A DNA stretch of 64,000 nt from Hydrogenophaga sp. BPS33 (GTDB taxonomy: Bacteria; Pseudomonadota; Gammaproteobacteria; Burkholderiales; Burkholderiaceae_C): positions 2,046,001 to 2,110,000 of the forward strand of contig NZ_CP044549.1 of NCBI RefSeq assembly GCF_009859475.1, written 5' to 3'. Position 1 is the stretch's first letter, and every line of letters starts with the position of its first letter. The position numbers were made by a program, and so were the translations under genes. The notes below the pieces were generated by a model. It was not told the DNA's origin and ran no database searches. It was given only the letters and a program-made list of their open reading frames with translations. Shown in pieces: positions 37,325 through 46,333 of the stretch.

Positions 37325-37915
37325 ATGGCCAACGTCTTTGCGATCCATTCCGTCTGCGGTTCGATCGCGACGTTTCTCCAAAACACGTACCCCGTCACCC
37401 ACCACGGCATGCCCATGCCGTCGTGCACGTTCGAGGTGCTGTCGTCCAACCAGTTGGCGGGCACGCTGGACGACACGAACCGCGTCAGCCTGTTTCTTTA
37501 CCGCGCCACGGTCAACGAACACAGCCGCCAGCAGCGGCCCGCACGCGCGCCGAACGCACGGCCTGCGCCGCTGAGCCTGGACTTGCACCTGCTGGTATCG
37601 GCCTGGAGCAGCAGCGCCCTCGACGAGCAGGTGATGCTGGCCTGGACCATGCGCCAGCTGCACCTGTACCCCCTGCTGGACGCGTCCTCGCTCACCCCCG
37701 AGCCCGGCTGGGACGCGGACGAGGTGATCCAGATCGTGCCCTCCGAGCTCTCCACCGAGGACGTCATGCGCATCTGGGATGCGCTCGAACCGTCGTACCG
37801 CATCTCGGCCTCGTACATCGCGCGCACGGTGCGGCTCGACCCAGACGACTTGCCCGAAGACCGCCCGGTGGTGGCCACGCGCTTCGCGTTCAGAAGTCCG
37901 GAGGCGCTCTCATGA
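37325..37915 (+). CDS. Pvc16/DUF4255-like eCIS cap protein
   Basis: A 196-aa protein of the DUF4255 (Pvc16/Afp16) type, which in characterised injection systems ends the inner tube and sheath as a terminator cap. Features: MANVFAIHSVCGSIATFL start, the central LSLDLHLLVSAWSSSALDEQVMLAW read in two parts, and the IVPSELSTEDVMRIWDAL segment typical of the family. ATG 37325 has GAGG upstream. It is the first gene of a plus-strand operon that continues to the window end, and it overlaps the next gene by four bases. Confidence 0.85.
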   Translation: MANVFAIHSVCGSIATFLQNTYPVTHHGMPMPSCTFEVLSSNQLAGTLDDTNRVSLFLYRATVNEHSRQQRPARAPNARPAPLSLDLHLLVSAWSSSALDEQVMLAWTMRQLHLYPLLDASSLTPEPGWDADEVIQIVPSELSTEDVMRIWDALEPSYRISASYIARTVRLDPDDLPEDRPVVATRFAFRSPEALS

Positions 37916-38733
37916 GCTTCGTGTTCGAACACTCGCGCGAGCTGGAGCGCGTCGAACGGCGCGTGCTCGGTGCCATGTGCTGCATCGACGCCACCACCGG
38001 CGCGCCGCTGGGCGAGCCGCTTCGCATCGGCGCCCCGGCGGGCGCCCGCGTCCAGCGCAACCGCAGTGGCCTGTTCGTGGTGCACGAATGGGCGCCGTTG
38101 GTGTCGCACACGTCGGCCTTCCAGAGGGCACCCGGCGCACCGGCGCTGGGCAGCGCGCCGCTCACGCTCACGGTGTCGGATCCCTCGGGCCAGTACCTCT
38201 CGCGCCTGGTGCGGCTCGATCTGCCGCGCGACGCGGCTTCGGCCAACGGGGAGGTGCCGGAATCGCTGTTCCGTCCGGTGATGGTGCCGATGTACCCGAG
38301 CGCCGCCAGCCGGCTCGGCCCCAACTGGGCGGCCCTGCGGCTGGACGTGCGCGACGCGGTCGGCGGCGATGCCCTGGGCGGTGCGCTGGTGCGCGTGCTC
38401 AGCGGTTCTCAGGTGCTGGCGCGCGGCCTGTCCGACTGGCGCGGCGAAGCGCTGGTGCCGGTGGCCGGCATTCCGGTCACGACCTGGTCGGCCGAGCCGG
38501 GCGACGTGATCGTGAGCGAGATCGAGGTCACGGTGGAGGCGATGGCCGACCCCGCGAGCATGGCGCGCACGTCCCAGGCCGATGTGGCCGGCGGTCGCGC
38601 ACCTCTTCTGTTGCCGCTGGTGGATCCGGCGGCCATCGAAACAGCGCGTGCGGGCCTGCCCCAGGCCAGCACGGTTGTCAGCCTGGCGGCCGGTCGACCG
38701 CTGCACGTGTCCCTCGAAATCCCCTTGCCCTGA
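37912..38733 (+). CDS. eCIS-associated protein with carboxypeptidase-regulatory-like region
   Basis: A 273-aa protein without a clear family. The N-terminal half is beta-rich (RVQRNRSGLFVVHEW, PLTLTVSDPSGQYLSRLVRL). The middle segment ALRLDVRDAVGGDALGGALVRVL followed by GLSDWRGEALVPVAGIPV resembles a carboxypeptidase-regulatory/CNA-B-like fold. Translation is coupled to the cap gene (ATGA). Proteins of similar size sit next to DUF4255 genes in other eCIS operons, so a structural role in the cap or sheath end is likely. Not proven. Confidence 0.65.
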   Translation: MSFVFEHSRELERVERRVLGAMCCIDATTGAPLGEPLRIGAPAGARVQRNRSGLFVVHEWAPLVSHTSAFQRAPGAPALGSAPLTLTVSDPSGQYLSRLVRLDLPRDAASANGEVPESLFRPVMVPMYPSAASRLGPNWAALRLDVRDAVGGDALGGALVRVLSGSQVLARGLSDWRGEALVPVAGIPVTTWSAEPGDVIVSEIEVTVEAMADPASMARTSQADVAGGRAPLLLPLVDPAAIETARAGLPQASTVVSLAAGRPLHVSLEIPLP

Positions 38734-38802
38734 GGAGCCCGAAGGTGAAAGGGCGGTCGCGATCGATGTTCTCTTCAACCGTTGTTCACAAGGAGATGCA
38801 CC

Positions 38803-40572
38803 ATGCCTGAATACCTCGCGCCAGGCGTCTACGTCGAGGAAACGAGTTTCCGCGCCAAGTCCATTGAAGGCGTGGGCACCAGCACCACGGCGTTCGTGGG
38901 GCCGACGCGCAAAGGCCCGTACCGCGTGGACGACGAAACCCCCGAGTCGCCCGAACTGCTCACCAGCTATGGCGATTTCGAGCGCATCTACGGCGGGTTT
39001 GCCGACCTGGCGCTGGGCACGGGCGTGCCGACCACGAACTACCTGGCCCATGCGGTGCGCGCGTTTTTCAACGAAGGCGGTTCGCGCCTGTACGTCTCGC
39101 GCGTGGTGGGGGCCGACGCGGCGCCCGCCACGGCGCAGGTGCTCGCGGGCACCGACGAAGGCGTGGGCTTCGTGGCGCGCTTTCCCGGCCTGGCGGGCAA
39201 CGGCCAGGTGGTCCTGCGCGAGGTTACGGCGCCCGCCTCGGAGGCCACGCTGAACAACGCCCCGCAGGGCAGCATGGTGCGCGCCACCATTTCCGGCAAC
39301 CCGGCGCTGGTGGTGCGCGTGGGCGACACCTGGCGGCCCGCGGCCAACCTGGGCGGCACGGCGGTCACGCAGGCCGATGTGCTCGCGGGCACGCCTCAGA
39401 TCGTCACCGTGTCGGCACTGGCCGTGGACGGCGATGGCAACAGCGTGAGCCACGAAGACATGGGGTTGGCGCCTTCGCATCCGCGCGGCATCGGGCACGT
39501 GATGGCGCCACGGCCTTCGCGCCGCAGCGACCACCTGCAGAACCTGTTCGCGCTCAATATCGGTGCGGGCGTGTCGCCGTCGGAGTTGCACGCAGGTCTC
39601 TTTGCCAGTGTCACCACCAACGCAGCCGGCCAGCTCGAACGGGTGTGGGCACTCACCGGTGGTCTCGACGGTGGGCAACCCACGCCCACCGACTACGCGC
39701 TCGCGTTGTCCGAAATCGCGTCCATCGAAGACGTGTCCATCGTCGCCGCGCCGGGCAGCTCGGCCTATGGCGCGGGCGACGGCAACGAGGACAACCCGCA
39801 GGCCATCGCCAGCGCGCTGATTGCGCACGCCGAAGGCCGGCGCGCCTACCGCATCGCGGTGCTCGACACGCCGCCCGAATTGCTGCCGACCACGGCGCGC
39901 ACCTACCGCGGCCTGTTCGATTCGAAGTACGCTGCCATGTACTTCCCGTGGGTGGTGGTATCCAACCCGCTGGCGCGACCCGGGCGCGAAGACATTCCGA
40001 AGGAAATCGCGTTGCCGCCATCGGGTTTCGTGAGCGGCATCTATGCGCGCAACGACGTGCAGCGCGGCGTGCACAAGGCGCCGGCCAACGAGGTGGTGCG
40101 CGGCGCGCTGCGCTTCGAGATCGACGTGAACTTCGCGCAGCAGGAACTGCTGAACCCGGCCGGCGTGAACTGCCTGCGCTTCTTCAGCGGGCGCGGCAAC
40201 CGCGTGTGGGGCGCGCGCCTGACGTCGAGCGACCCCGAGTGGAAGTACGTGAGCGACCGGCGCTACTTCAACTACCTGGAAGCGTCGATCGACCGCAGCA
40301 CGCAATGGGCGGTGTTCGAACCCAATGGCGAACGCCTGTGGGCCAACATCCGCCAGACCATCGCCGACTACCTCTACAACGAGTGGCGCAGCGGCGCGCT
40401 GCTCGGCAGTTCGCCCGAAGAAGCCTTCTTCGTGCGTTGCGACCGCAGCACCATGACGCAGAACGACCTGGACAACGGGCGCCTGATCTGCCTGGTGGGC
40501 GTGGCCATCATCAAGCCGGCCGAGTTCGTGATCTTCCGCATTGGCCAGAAGACGGCCGATGCCCGCGAGTGA
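38803..40572 (+). CDS. contractile sheath protein 1
   Basis: The main sheath protein (589 aa) of a phage-tail-like particle. The start MPEYLAPGVYVEETSF is the classical tail-sheath N terminus. The C-terminal domain includes YFNYLEASIDRSTQWAVFEP, WANIRQTIADYL and FFVRCDRSTMTQNDLDNGR, the signature region that interlocks neighbouring subunits. The middle portion is variable. ATG 38803 has AGGAG at the right distance; the frame runs open to 38782. The length is larger than in minimal sheaths, matching decorated eCIS sheaths. The tube gene follows after 31 bases. Confidence 0.95.
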   Translation: MPEYLAPGVYVEETSFRAKSIEGVGTSTTAFVGPTRKGPYRVDDETPESPELLTSYGDFERIYGGFADLALGTGVPTTNYLAHAVRAFFNEGGSRLYVSRVVGADAAPATAQVLAGTDEGVGFVARFPGLAGNGQVVLREVTAPASEATLNNAPQGSMVRATISGNPALVVRVGDTWRPAANLGGTAVTQADVLAGTPQIVTVSALAVDGDGNSVSHEDMGLAPSHPRGIGHVMAPRPSRRSDHLQNLFALNIGAGVSPSELHAGLFASVTTNAAGQLERVWALTGGLDGGQPTPTDYALALSEIASIEDVSIVAAPGSSAYGAGDGNEDNPQAIASALIAHAEGRRAYRIAVLDTPPELLPTTARTYRGLFDSKYAAMYFPWVVVSNPLARPGREDIPKEIALPPSGFVSGIYARNDVQRGVHKAPANEVVRGALRFEIDVNFAQQELLNPAGVNCLRFFSGRGNRVWGARLTSSDPEWKYVSDRRYFNYLEASIDRSTQWAVFEPNGERLWANIRQTIADYLYNEWRSGALLGSSPEEAFFVRCDRSTMTQNDLDNGRLICLVGVAIIKPAEFVIFRIGQKTADARE

Positions 40573-40603
40573 GCACCTCAATTTCTCCAGGAGCTGAACC
40601 ACC

Positions 40604-41047
40604 ATGGCCAACCGCACCACGCCCTACGGCGCCTTCAACTACCTCGTGAACTTCGATGGCGGCGAAGTCTTCGGCGGCTTCTCCGATGTCAGTGGCATCG
40701 GCACCGAAGTCACGATCGCCGAGTACCGCAACGGCAACGAGAAAGAGAACCACGTGCGCAAACTCGCCGGCATCCACAAGGTGTCCGACGTGACCTTGAA
40801 GCGCGGCATTCTCAACTCGAAGTCCTTGTTCGACTGGATCCAGCAGACCCGCACGCAAGGCCCGGCCGCGCAGCGCAACGTCACCATCACCTTGCTCGAC
40901 GAAGCGCACGCGCCGGTGCAAACCTGGGTGCTGCGCGGCGTGGTCCCGATGAAATACACCGGGCCGACGCTGGCCGGCAAGGGCGGGGGCGACGTGGCGA
41001 TGGAGGAAATCGCCTTGTCCGCAGAAGCCATGGAAATCAACGCCTGA
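40604..41047 (+). CDS. inner tube protein 1
   Basis: A 147-aa tube protein of the T4 gp19/Afp1 type. It polymerises into the rigid inner tube driven out on sheath contraction. Typical segments: YGAFNYLVNFDGGEVFGGFSDVSG, read in two parts; LAGIHKVSDVTLKRGI; and VVPMKYTGPTLAGKGGGDVAMEEIAL, also in parts. A TCCAGGAGC site precedes ATG 40604. It lies between the two sheath genes, an order common in eCIS operons. Confidence 0.95.
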   Translation: MANRTTPYGAFNYLVNFDGGEVFGGFSDVSGIGTEVTIAEYRNGNEKENHVRKLAGIHKVSDVTLKRGILNSKSLFDWIQQTRTQGPAAQRNVTITLLDEAHAPVQTWVLRGVVPMKYTGPTLAGKGGGDVAMEEIALSAEAMEINA

Positions 41048-41066
41048 CCCGACCCGGCGGCGCGCC

Positions 41067-42692
41067 ATGGCCCTGATTTTCGAGACCGCAACGCCAGGGT
41101 TGCGCACGGCTCCCGAGCGCGCCGACGTGGCCTGCTTCGTCGGCTTCATCGCGCGCCGGCGCGAGCAGCCGCTGCCCGATGCGGTGCGCCAGCAACTGCG
41201 CGAGGCGGGCTGGGTCGACGGGCCTTGGCGCCAGGGCACCGATGCGCTCGAAGCCCTGGAGAACGTGCCGGTGGTGATCGACAGCTGGGCCTTGTTCGAC
41301 CGCCTCTATGCCTGGGACCAGCGCCCGGTGGGCCGCGCGCCCGATCCGGTGAGCGGCAAGCCGATGCACTGCGCCACCTACCTGGGCGCGGCCGTGCGCA
41401 GCTTCTTCGCGCGCGGCGGCCGGCGCGCGGTGGTGGTGCGCGTGGGCGACCCGTGGGCGTTTCTGGAATCCGCCTCCGCACGCGCGGCCAAGCGCCGCGC
41501 GCGCCTGGGCCGCCTGCTGCCCGGTTTCGACCACGGCGCGGGCGTGGCGCGCGTGTTCGATCCGTTGGACCCGAGCACCTGGCAGGGCATCGAACACCTG
41601 GCGGGCCTGGACGAGGCGAGCCTGTTGTGCATGCCCGATCTGCCCGACGCCTGCTCCACCGAGCCGCGCCTGCCGCCCGTGGGCGTGGCGCTGGCGCCGC
41701 CGCCCGAGGGTTTTGTGGAATGCAGCGAAGAAGAATCTCCCTTGCCGGTCGACACCGGCTTGCGCGCACTGCTCGCCCCGCGACTCGACAGCCAGGGTTA
41801 TGGACCCTGGCGGGTCGCGGTGGCGGCAGTGCGCGGCTTTCTCGCGCGGCACCAGCGCGAAGTACTTTTCATCGGCGCCTTGCCGCTGCCGCGCGAAGAC
41901 GCCCGCCGCCCCTTGAGCGATGGCGGCGTGCACGCGCACAGCGACATGCTCGCGTTCCTGCGCCGCAGCGGGGTCTTCGAAGCCGACGGCCAACACGGGG
42001 CGAGTGAACTCTCCGTGGCCAGCGCCTTCGTGCAACTCGGCTACCCCTGGTTGAACACCACGCAGGCGCGCGACCTGCCCGAGAACCTGGAGCCACCCGA
42101 TGGCGTGCTCGCCGGCCTGCTCGCGGGCAGTGCACTGGCGCGCGGCACGCACGCCAGCGCGGCGGGCGATATTTCCGTGCCGCGTCTGCGCGACGTGCAG
42201 AGCGCCGAACCGGTGCCGGGTTGGGGTGCGGGTCCGTCGTCGCCGGCCGCGCGGCTGGCCGAGCGCGTGTGCCTGTTCGCGCCGCAAGCCGGCGGCTGGG
42301 CGCTGCAGTCCGACGTGACCACCAGCGCCGACGAAGCCTGGCGCAGTGGCGGGGTGAGCCGGCTCATGGCCACGCTGTTGCGCGCCGCGCGCCTGCGCGG
42401 CCAAGGGGTGTTGTTCGACGGCAATGGCCCGGCCACCTGGAGCCGTCTGCAGCGCAGCTTCGAAGACCTGCTCAAGGGTTTCTGGCGCGCGGGCGCGCTC
42501 TCGGGTGCGACGCCGCAGGAAGCCTTCAGCGTGCGCTGCGACCGCAGCACGATGACGCAGAACGACATCGACAACGGCCGCCTCGTCACCGAGATCACGG
42601 TGTGGCCCGCGCACAGCATCGAGCGCATCACGGTGGTGCTCGCGCTGGCCTCGGCCGGTGTGGGCCGGTCCGACGCGAGGGAGGTGGCCTGA
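41067..42692 (+). CDS. contractile sheath protein 2
   Basis: A second, divergent sheath (541 aa). The C-terminal sheath signature is clear: FSVRCDRSTMTQNDIDNGRLV is almost identical to the first sheath when compared piece by piece, and WSRLQRSFEDLLKGFW aligns with its upstream helix. The N-terminal part (MALIFETATPGLRT, VGFIARRREQP) differs, suggesting a specialised ring near the baseplate or cap, as with the minor sheaths Afp3 and Afp4. It begins 19 bases after tube 1, and its stop shares a base with the next start (TGATG). Confidence 0.88.
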   Translation: MALIFETATPGLRTAPERADVACFVGFIARRREQPLPDAVRQQLREAGWVDGPWRQGTDALEALENVPVVIDSWALFDRLYAWDQRPVGRAPDPVSGKPMHCATYLGAAVRSFFARGGRRAVVVRVGDPWAFLESASARAAKRRARLGRLLPGFDHGAGVARVFDPLDPSTWQGIEHLAGLDEASLLCMPDLPDACSTEPRLPPVGVALAPPPEGFVECSEEESPLPVDTGLRALLAPRLDSQGYGPWRVAVAAVRGFLARHQREVLFIGALPLPREDARRPLSDGGVHAHSDMLAFLRRSGVFEADGQHGASELSVASAFVQLGYPWLNTTQARDLPENLEPPDGVLAGLLAGSALARGTHASAAGDISVPRLRDVQSAEPVPGWGAGPSSPAARLAERVCLFAPQAGGWALQSDVTTSADEAWRSGGVSRLMATLLRAARLRGQGVLFDGNGPATWSRLQRSFEDLLKGFWRAGALSGATPQEAFSVRCDRSTMTQNDIDNGRLVTEITVWPAHSIERITVVLALASAGVGRSDAREVA

Positions 42693-43330
42693 TGCCGTTC
42701 GACGCGCAGTTCTCCGCCGGCGCATCCGCCAACGCCTCGCTGGGGACTGGCGTGGGCGTGGGTGCCTCGGCCAGCGCGAGTGCCTCCTTGGGCCTGGGCG
42801 CACGCGGCAGCCACACCACGGGTGGGCAGGCGCAGGGCCGCGACGTGGCGGAAAACCTGTTGCCACCGCTCATTCCGTTCCGCTTCCACGTGCGATTTCG
42901 CCAGGCGAGCGACGGTGCGCAGCAAGGCAACGAGGTCGACATCTGCAGCGGTGCGTTTGCCGAGTGCACTGGCCTGGAAGCCACCATGGAGCCCAAGCAG
43001 ATCCGCGCCGGCGGCATGAACTATGGATCGGCGCAGCGCGTGGGGCCGGTGAGCTTCGCCACCGTGATCCTCAAGCGCGGCATGACCAGCACGCGCCACC
43101 TCTGGAAGTGGTTCCAGATGGTGTCGGCCGACGGCGCGTACGCCACGCGCATGAACGTGGAGATCGACGTGCAGAACGCGGCCGGCGAGACTGTGCTCAC
43201 CTGGGCCTTGTCGCAATGCCTGCCGGTGAAGTTCAAGGCCGCCGACCTCAACGCCAAAGGCACCGAGGTGGCGGTGGAAGAACTGCAGTTGGTGCACGAA
43301 GGCCTGTCCCTCATCGCGCCCGGGAGTTGA
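42692..43330 (+). CDS. inner tube protein 2 with Ala/Ser/Gly-rich N terminus
   Basis: A 212-aa protein. Residues about 50-212 match the second tube/baseplate tube family (Afp5-like): PFRFHVRFRQ, CSGAFAECTGLEATMEPKQ, FATVILKRGMTSTRHLWKWF and CLPVKFKAADLNAKGTEVAVEEL, the last read in parts. The first 45 residues are low-complexity (SAGASANASLGTGVGVGASA), unusual for a tube protein. Such a tail could line the tube or hold cargo. ATG 42692 overlaps the sheath-2 stop by one base. It probably forms the tube ring that contacts the hub. Confidence 0.85.
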   Translation: MPFDAQFSAGASANASLGTGVGVGASASASASLGLGARGSHTTGGQAQGRDVAENLLPPLIPFRFHVRFRQASDGAQQGNEVDICSGAFAECTGLEATMEPKQIRAGGMNYGSAQRVGPVSFATVILKRGMTSTRHLWKWFQMVSADGAYATRMNVEIDVQNAAGETVLTWALSQCLPVKFKAADLNAKGTEVAVEELQLVHEGLSLIAPGS

Positions 43331-43333
43331 CGC

Positions 43334-44338
43334 ATGCCCGAGTCCACCACCGCCATCGCCGAATTCAAGACGCTGCCGCCCGCGCCGGCGCTCACCGTCA
43401 AGGCGCACTTCAACCCGGCGTCCCTGCAGTACACCGTGTCGAACACGCTGGGGCCGGCCGCGCAGGGCGCGGGCAGCCGGCAATACGTGAGCGCCACCAC
43501 CGCCAAGCTGGTGATGGACCTGGTGTTCGACACCACGGCGAAGAACCCGGGCGGCGAAGTGCAGGGCGGCGAAGACGTGCGCACCTACACCGACAAGATG
43601 GCGCAGTTGCTCAAGCCCTTTGGCGGTGACGACAGCAAGACGCCGCCGCGCGTGGAGTTCGGCTGGGGCGCGTACAAGTTCGTCGGCACGGTCGAGCAAT
43701 ACAAGGAAACGCTGGACCTGTTCTCGGCCGACGGCGTGCCGCTGCGCGCAAGCGTGAACCTCACGCTCTCCAGCGATGCGCCCAACTTCGAGAGCGAGAA
43801 GAACGGCCCGGCTTCGGTCGATTCGAACGAGGGATTTGCGCCGGTGGAAGTGCCCGGTGGCGCGGGGCCTTCGGGCGTGGCCAACGCGGCGGGCAACCCG
43901 CGCGCGGCGCGCGGCGTGGCAACCGCCAACGCGTCGGCCAGCCTGCGTTTTGGCGGCAGCGCGTCGCTGCTGGTGGAGGCCAAGGCATCGCTGGGTGCGC
44001 CCGCGGCATTTGCGTCGGGCTCGGCGTCCCTGGGCGCGGGGGCGGGCATGGGCGTCGGGGCCAGTGCGGGCTTTGGTGTGGGCGCCAGTGTCGGTGCGGG
44101 GGCCGGGATCACGGCCACCGCTGGCGCGGCCTTCGCCGGCTTGCGCAGCGGCGCCACCGCCACCGCCGGGGCCAGCGCGGGCCTGTCCAACCCGCAAGCC
44201 CTGTTGCCCGCGGCGTCCGCGCATGTTGGCGTGGCGGGCTTCGCGCCCGGCGGCATGGCACGCGGTGGTGGTGGCGGCAGCCTTGGCACCGACGTGGGGG
44301 CCGCCGCCGATCTGCAAGCCCGCATCGCATTCGACTGA
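43334..44338 (+). CDS. tube/hub adaptor (Afp7/LysM-type) with long Gly/Ala tail
   Basis: A 334-aa protein. The first 160 residues match the eCIS adaptor family (Afp7/Pvc7 N-terminal region): VKAHFNPASLQYTVSNTL, VMDLVFDTTAKNPGGE and FVGTVEQYKETLDLFSADGVPLRASV (read in two parts). The expected C-terminal LysM domain is missing; residues about 185-334 are instead Gly/Ala/Ser repeats such as GAGAGMGVGASAGFGVGAS. It begins three bases after tube 2. The tail has the same composition as the N terminus of tube 2, so the two may associate. Confidence 0.78.
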   Translation: MPESTTAIAEFKTLPPAPALTVKAHFNPASLQYTVSNTLGPAAQGAGSRQYVSATTAKLVMDLVFDTTAKNPGGEVQGGEDVRTYTDKMAQLLKPFGGDDSKTPPRVEFGWGAYKFVGTVEQYKETLDLFSADGVPLRASVNLTLSSDAPNFESEKNGPASVDSNEGFAPVEVPGGAGPSGVANAAGNPRAARGVATANASASLRFGGSASLLVEAKASLGAPAAFASGSASLGAGAGMGVGASAGFGVGASVGAGAGITATAGAAFAGLRSGATATAGASAGLSNPQALLPAASAHVGVAGFAPGGMARGGGGGSLGTDVGAAADLQARIAFD

Positions 44339-44365
44339 CCGCATTTTTCACAGGGAGCCCAGCAC

Positions 44366-44539
44366 ATGCCCATCACCTTCGAAGAAGTCACCGCCGAAGT
44401 GCCCGCCGAGCGGCCCGCGCCACCCGAGGCTTCGGAAACACGCCCGCCCACCGAGGCGGGCAGCGCCGTCGCCACCGAGCAGATGCTGCGCGCGCTGGTG
44501 CTGCACGCCGAACGCGAATGGCGCACCCGCGCCGATTGA
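44366..44539 (+). CDS. DUF5908-like small eCIS protein
   Basis: A 57-aa protein, MPITFEEVTAEVP..., with a disordered Pro/Glu-rich middle and a final helix (MLRALVLHAEREWRTRAD). Very small proteins of this form (DUF5908) occur between the adaptor and VgrG-like genes in eCIS operons. A CAGGGAG site precedes ATG 44366. Its role in the particle is unknown. Confidence 0.62.
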   Translation: MPITFEEVTAEVPAERPAPPEASETRPPTEAGSAVATEQMLRALVLHAEREWRTRAD

Positions 44540-44552
44540 ACCGGAACCCCAC

Positions 44553-45644
44553 ATGAGCGAAACCGCGCTCAGCCGCAACCCGCTCTACAGCGCACGTCCC
44601 ACGCTGCGCATCGCCGGCGAGGCGGACTTGCGCCTGTCCAACCTGCTGATCGGCATGCGCATGGAAGAGGGCGAGGGCGGCATGAGCCGGCTCGAATTGC
44701 GGCTGTCCAACCTGGTGGCCACCACGGGGGGCGGCACCGAAGCCGCGTTCGGCGCGGCCTCCGATCTCAAGCTCGGCGCGGCGATCGAGGTGTACGCGGG
44801 CGACGTGCAGGCGCCGGTGGAGATCTTTCGCGGCAAGGTGAGCGCCATCGAACACGTCGCCACCCTGGGCGGCGCGCCCGAATTCGTCGCGCTGGCCGAA
44901 GACGCCTTGCAAGCCGGGCGGCTGGCGCGGCGCAGCCAGATCTACACCGACATGTCGCCAGCCGACGTGGTGCGGCAGGTCGCGGGCGCGCTCAACCTGC
45001 GGCCCACCATCACCGGGCTTACCAGCCCCACCGACACCTGGGCCCAGGTCAACGAAAGCGACCTGGCGTTTCTGCGCCGCCTGCTCGCGCGCTTCGACGC
45101 CGATCTGCAGATCGTGGGTGAAGACCTGCAGGTCTCGCCGCGCGGCGACGTGGCGCGCGGCGAGGTCGAACTCGCGCTGTTCGGCCAGCTCATGAGCGCG
45201 CGCGCCATCGCCGATCTCTCGCAGCAGGCGACGGCGACCAGCGCGAGTGGCTGGAACCCGGTGGATGGCAGCGCGGTGCAGCACGAGGCCACGCAGATCA
45301 CCCACAGCGGCCCGGGCAGCGGGCGCAGCGGCGTGTCGTGGCTCGACGAAGCCTTTGGCGCGCGCCGCGAACACGTGGGCCACCTCGCGGTGAGCAGCCA
45401 GGCCGAAGCCGAGGCCGTCGCCCAGGCCGCGTTCGACCAGCGCGCGCGCGCCTTCGTGCGCCTGCAAGGCATGAGCGTGGGCAACCCGGCGATCCGGGTC
45501 GGTACCACCGTGGCCGTGAGCGGCCTCTCGCCGCAGTTCGACAACCGCTACTACGTGAGCGCGGCCACGCACCTGTACGACCAGACCATGGGCTACCGCA
45601 CCGAGTTCATCGGCGAGTGCGCGTTTCTGGGAGAAGGTGCATGA
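44553..45644 (+). CDS. baseplate hub protein, phage gpD / VgrG N-terminal type
   Basis: A 363-aa protein matching the phage late control gene D / VgrG hub domain that forms the base of the central spike. Visible features: IYTDMSPADVVRQVAGALNL; AQVNESDLAFLRRLLARFDADLQIVGEDLQV (read in two parts), the conserved motif of this domain; and HLYDQTMGYRTEFIGE at the end. In Afp8 and Pvc8 this domain and the spike are fused; here the spike is a separate gene starting at 45641 with an ATGA overlap. Confidence 0.9.
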   Translation: MSETALSRNPLYSARPTLRIAGEADLRLSNLLIGMRMEEGEGGMSRLELRLSNLVATTGGGTEAAFGAASDLKLGAAIEVYAGDVQAPVEIFRGKVSAIEHVATLGGAPEFVALAEDALQAGRLARRSQIYTDMSPADVVRQVAGALNLRPTITGLTSPTDTWAQVNESDLAFLRRLLARFDADLQIVGEDLQVSPRGDVARGEVELALFGQLMSARAIADLSQQATATSASGWNPVDGSAVQHEATQITHSGPGSGRSGVSWLDEAFGARREHVGHLAVSSQAEAEAVAQAAFDQRARAFVRLQGMSVGNPAIRVGTTVAVSGLSPQFDNRYYVSAATHLYDQTMGYRTEFIGECAFLGEGA

Positions 45645-46327
45645 AGCCGGGTGATCTGTTCGAACGCCCCATGGGCTGGATGCAGGCCGCCGCCATCGCG
45701 CAGGTGGTCTCGCTCGACGACCCCGAGCAGCGCAACCGCGTGCAGGTGCGCCTGCTCGCGCACGACGGCGTTGCCGGCCAGGACGCGCCGATGTGGGCGC
45801 GCGTGGTCGCGCCCTTCGCCGGCAACGACCGCGGCATGTTCTTTCTGCCCGACGTGGACGACGAGGTGCTCGTGGTCTTCATGAACGGCGATGCGCGCCA
45901 CCCGCTCATCCTCGGGGGCCTGTGGAACGGCAGCTCGCCATCGCCCGCCGATCTGGCCAACGGCGAACACCGCACCAAGCGCATCAAGTCGAAGAACGGC
46001 GTGGCCATCACCATCCTCGACCAGGACGGCCAGGAAACCCTCACGCTGGAAACGCCGGGCGGCCAGACCGTGACGCTGCAGGACGGCCCGGCCACCATCA
46101 CCGTGGAAGACGCCAATGGCAACAGCGTCACGCTGGACAGCGCCGGCATCGCGGTGCAGGCGGCGGCCAAGGTCAAGGTCACGGCGGCGCAGGTGGAGGT
46201 GAGCGCGGGCATGGTGAAGGTGGACGCCGCCATGTCCAACTTCTCGGGCATCGTGAAGTGCGACGTGCTGCAGACCAACTCGGTGATCTCCACCAGCTAC
46301 ACCCCGGGCGCGGGCAACATCTGGTAG
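45641..46327 (+). CDS. spike protein, gp5/VgrG OB-fold plus beta-helix
   Basis: A 228-aa protein completing the VgrG-like unit. The OB-fold domain is residues about 15-110 (AQVVSLDDPEQRNRVQVRL, MWARVVAPFAGNDRGMFFLP, ILGGLWNGSSPSP). Short repeats such as VTLQDGPATITVEDANGNSV, VQAAAKVKVTAAQVEVS and GMVKVDAAM then predict a triple-stranded beta-helix needle. It ends SYTPGAGNIW. Translation is coupled to the hub gene. No PAAR tip gene is found in the window, so this spike may be self-tipped. Confidence 0.9.
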   Translation: MKPGDLFERPMGWMQAAAIAQVVSLDDPEQRNRVQVRLLAHDGVAGQDAPMWARVVAPFAGNDRGMFFLPDVDDEVLVVFMNGDARHPLILGGLWNGSSPSPADLANGEHRTKRIKSKNGVAITILDQDGQETLTLETPGGQTVTLQDGPATITVEDANGNSVTLDSAGIAVQAAAKVKVTAAQVEVSAGMVKVDAAMSNFSGIVKCDVLQTNSVISTSYTPGAGNIW

Positions 46328-46333
46328 CACGGC

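Noticed and set aside
37498..40620. A 1,040-codon minus-strand open frame across the cap and sheath genes
   Set aside because: It crosses three real genes, has biased composition with many Arg/His/Val, and no ribosome site or family features.
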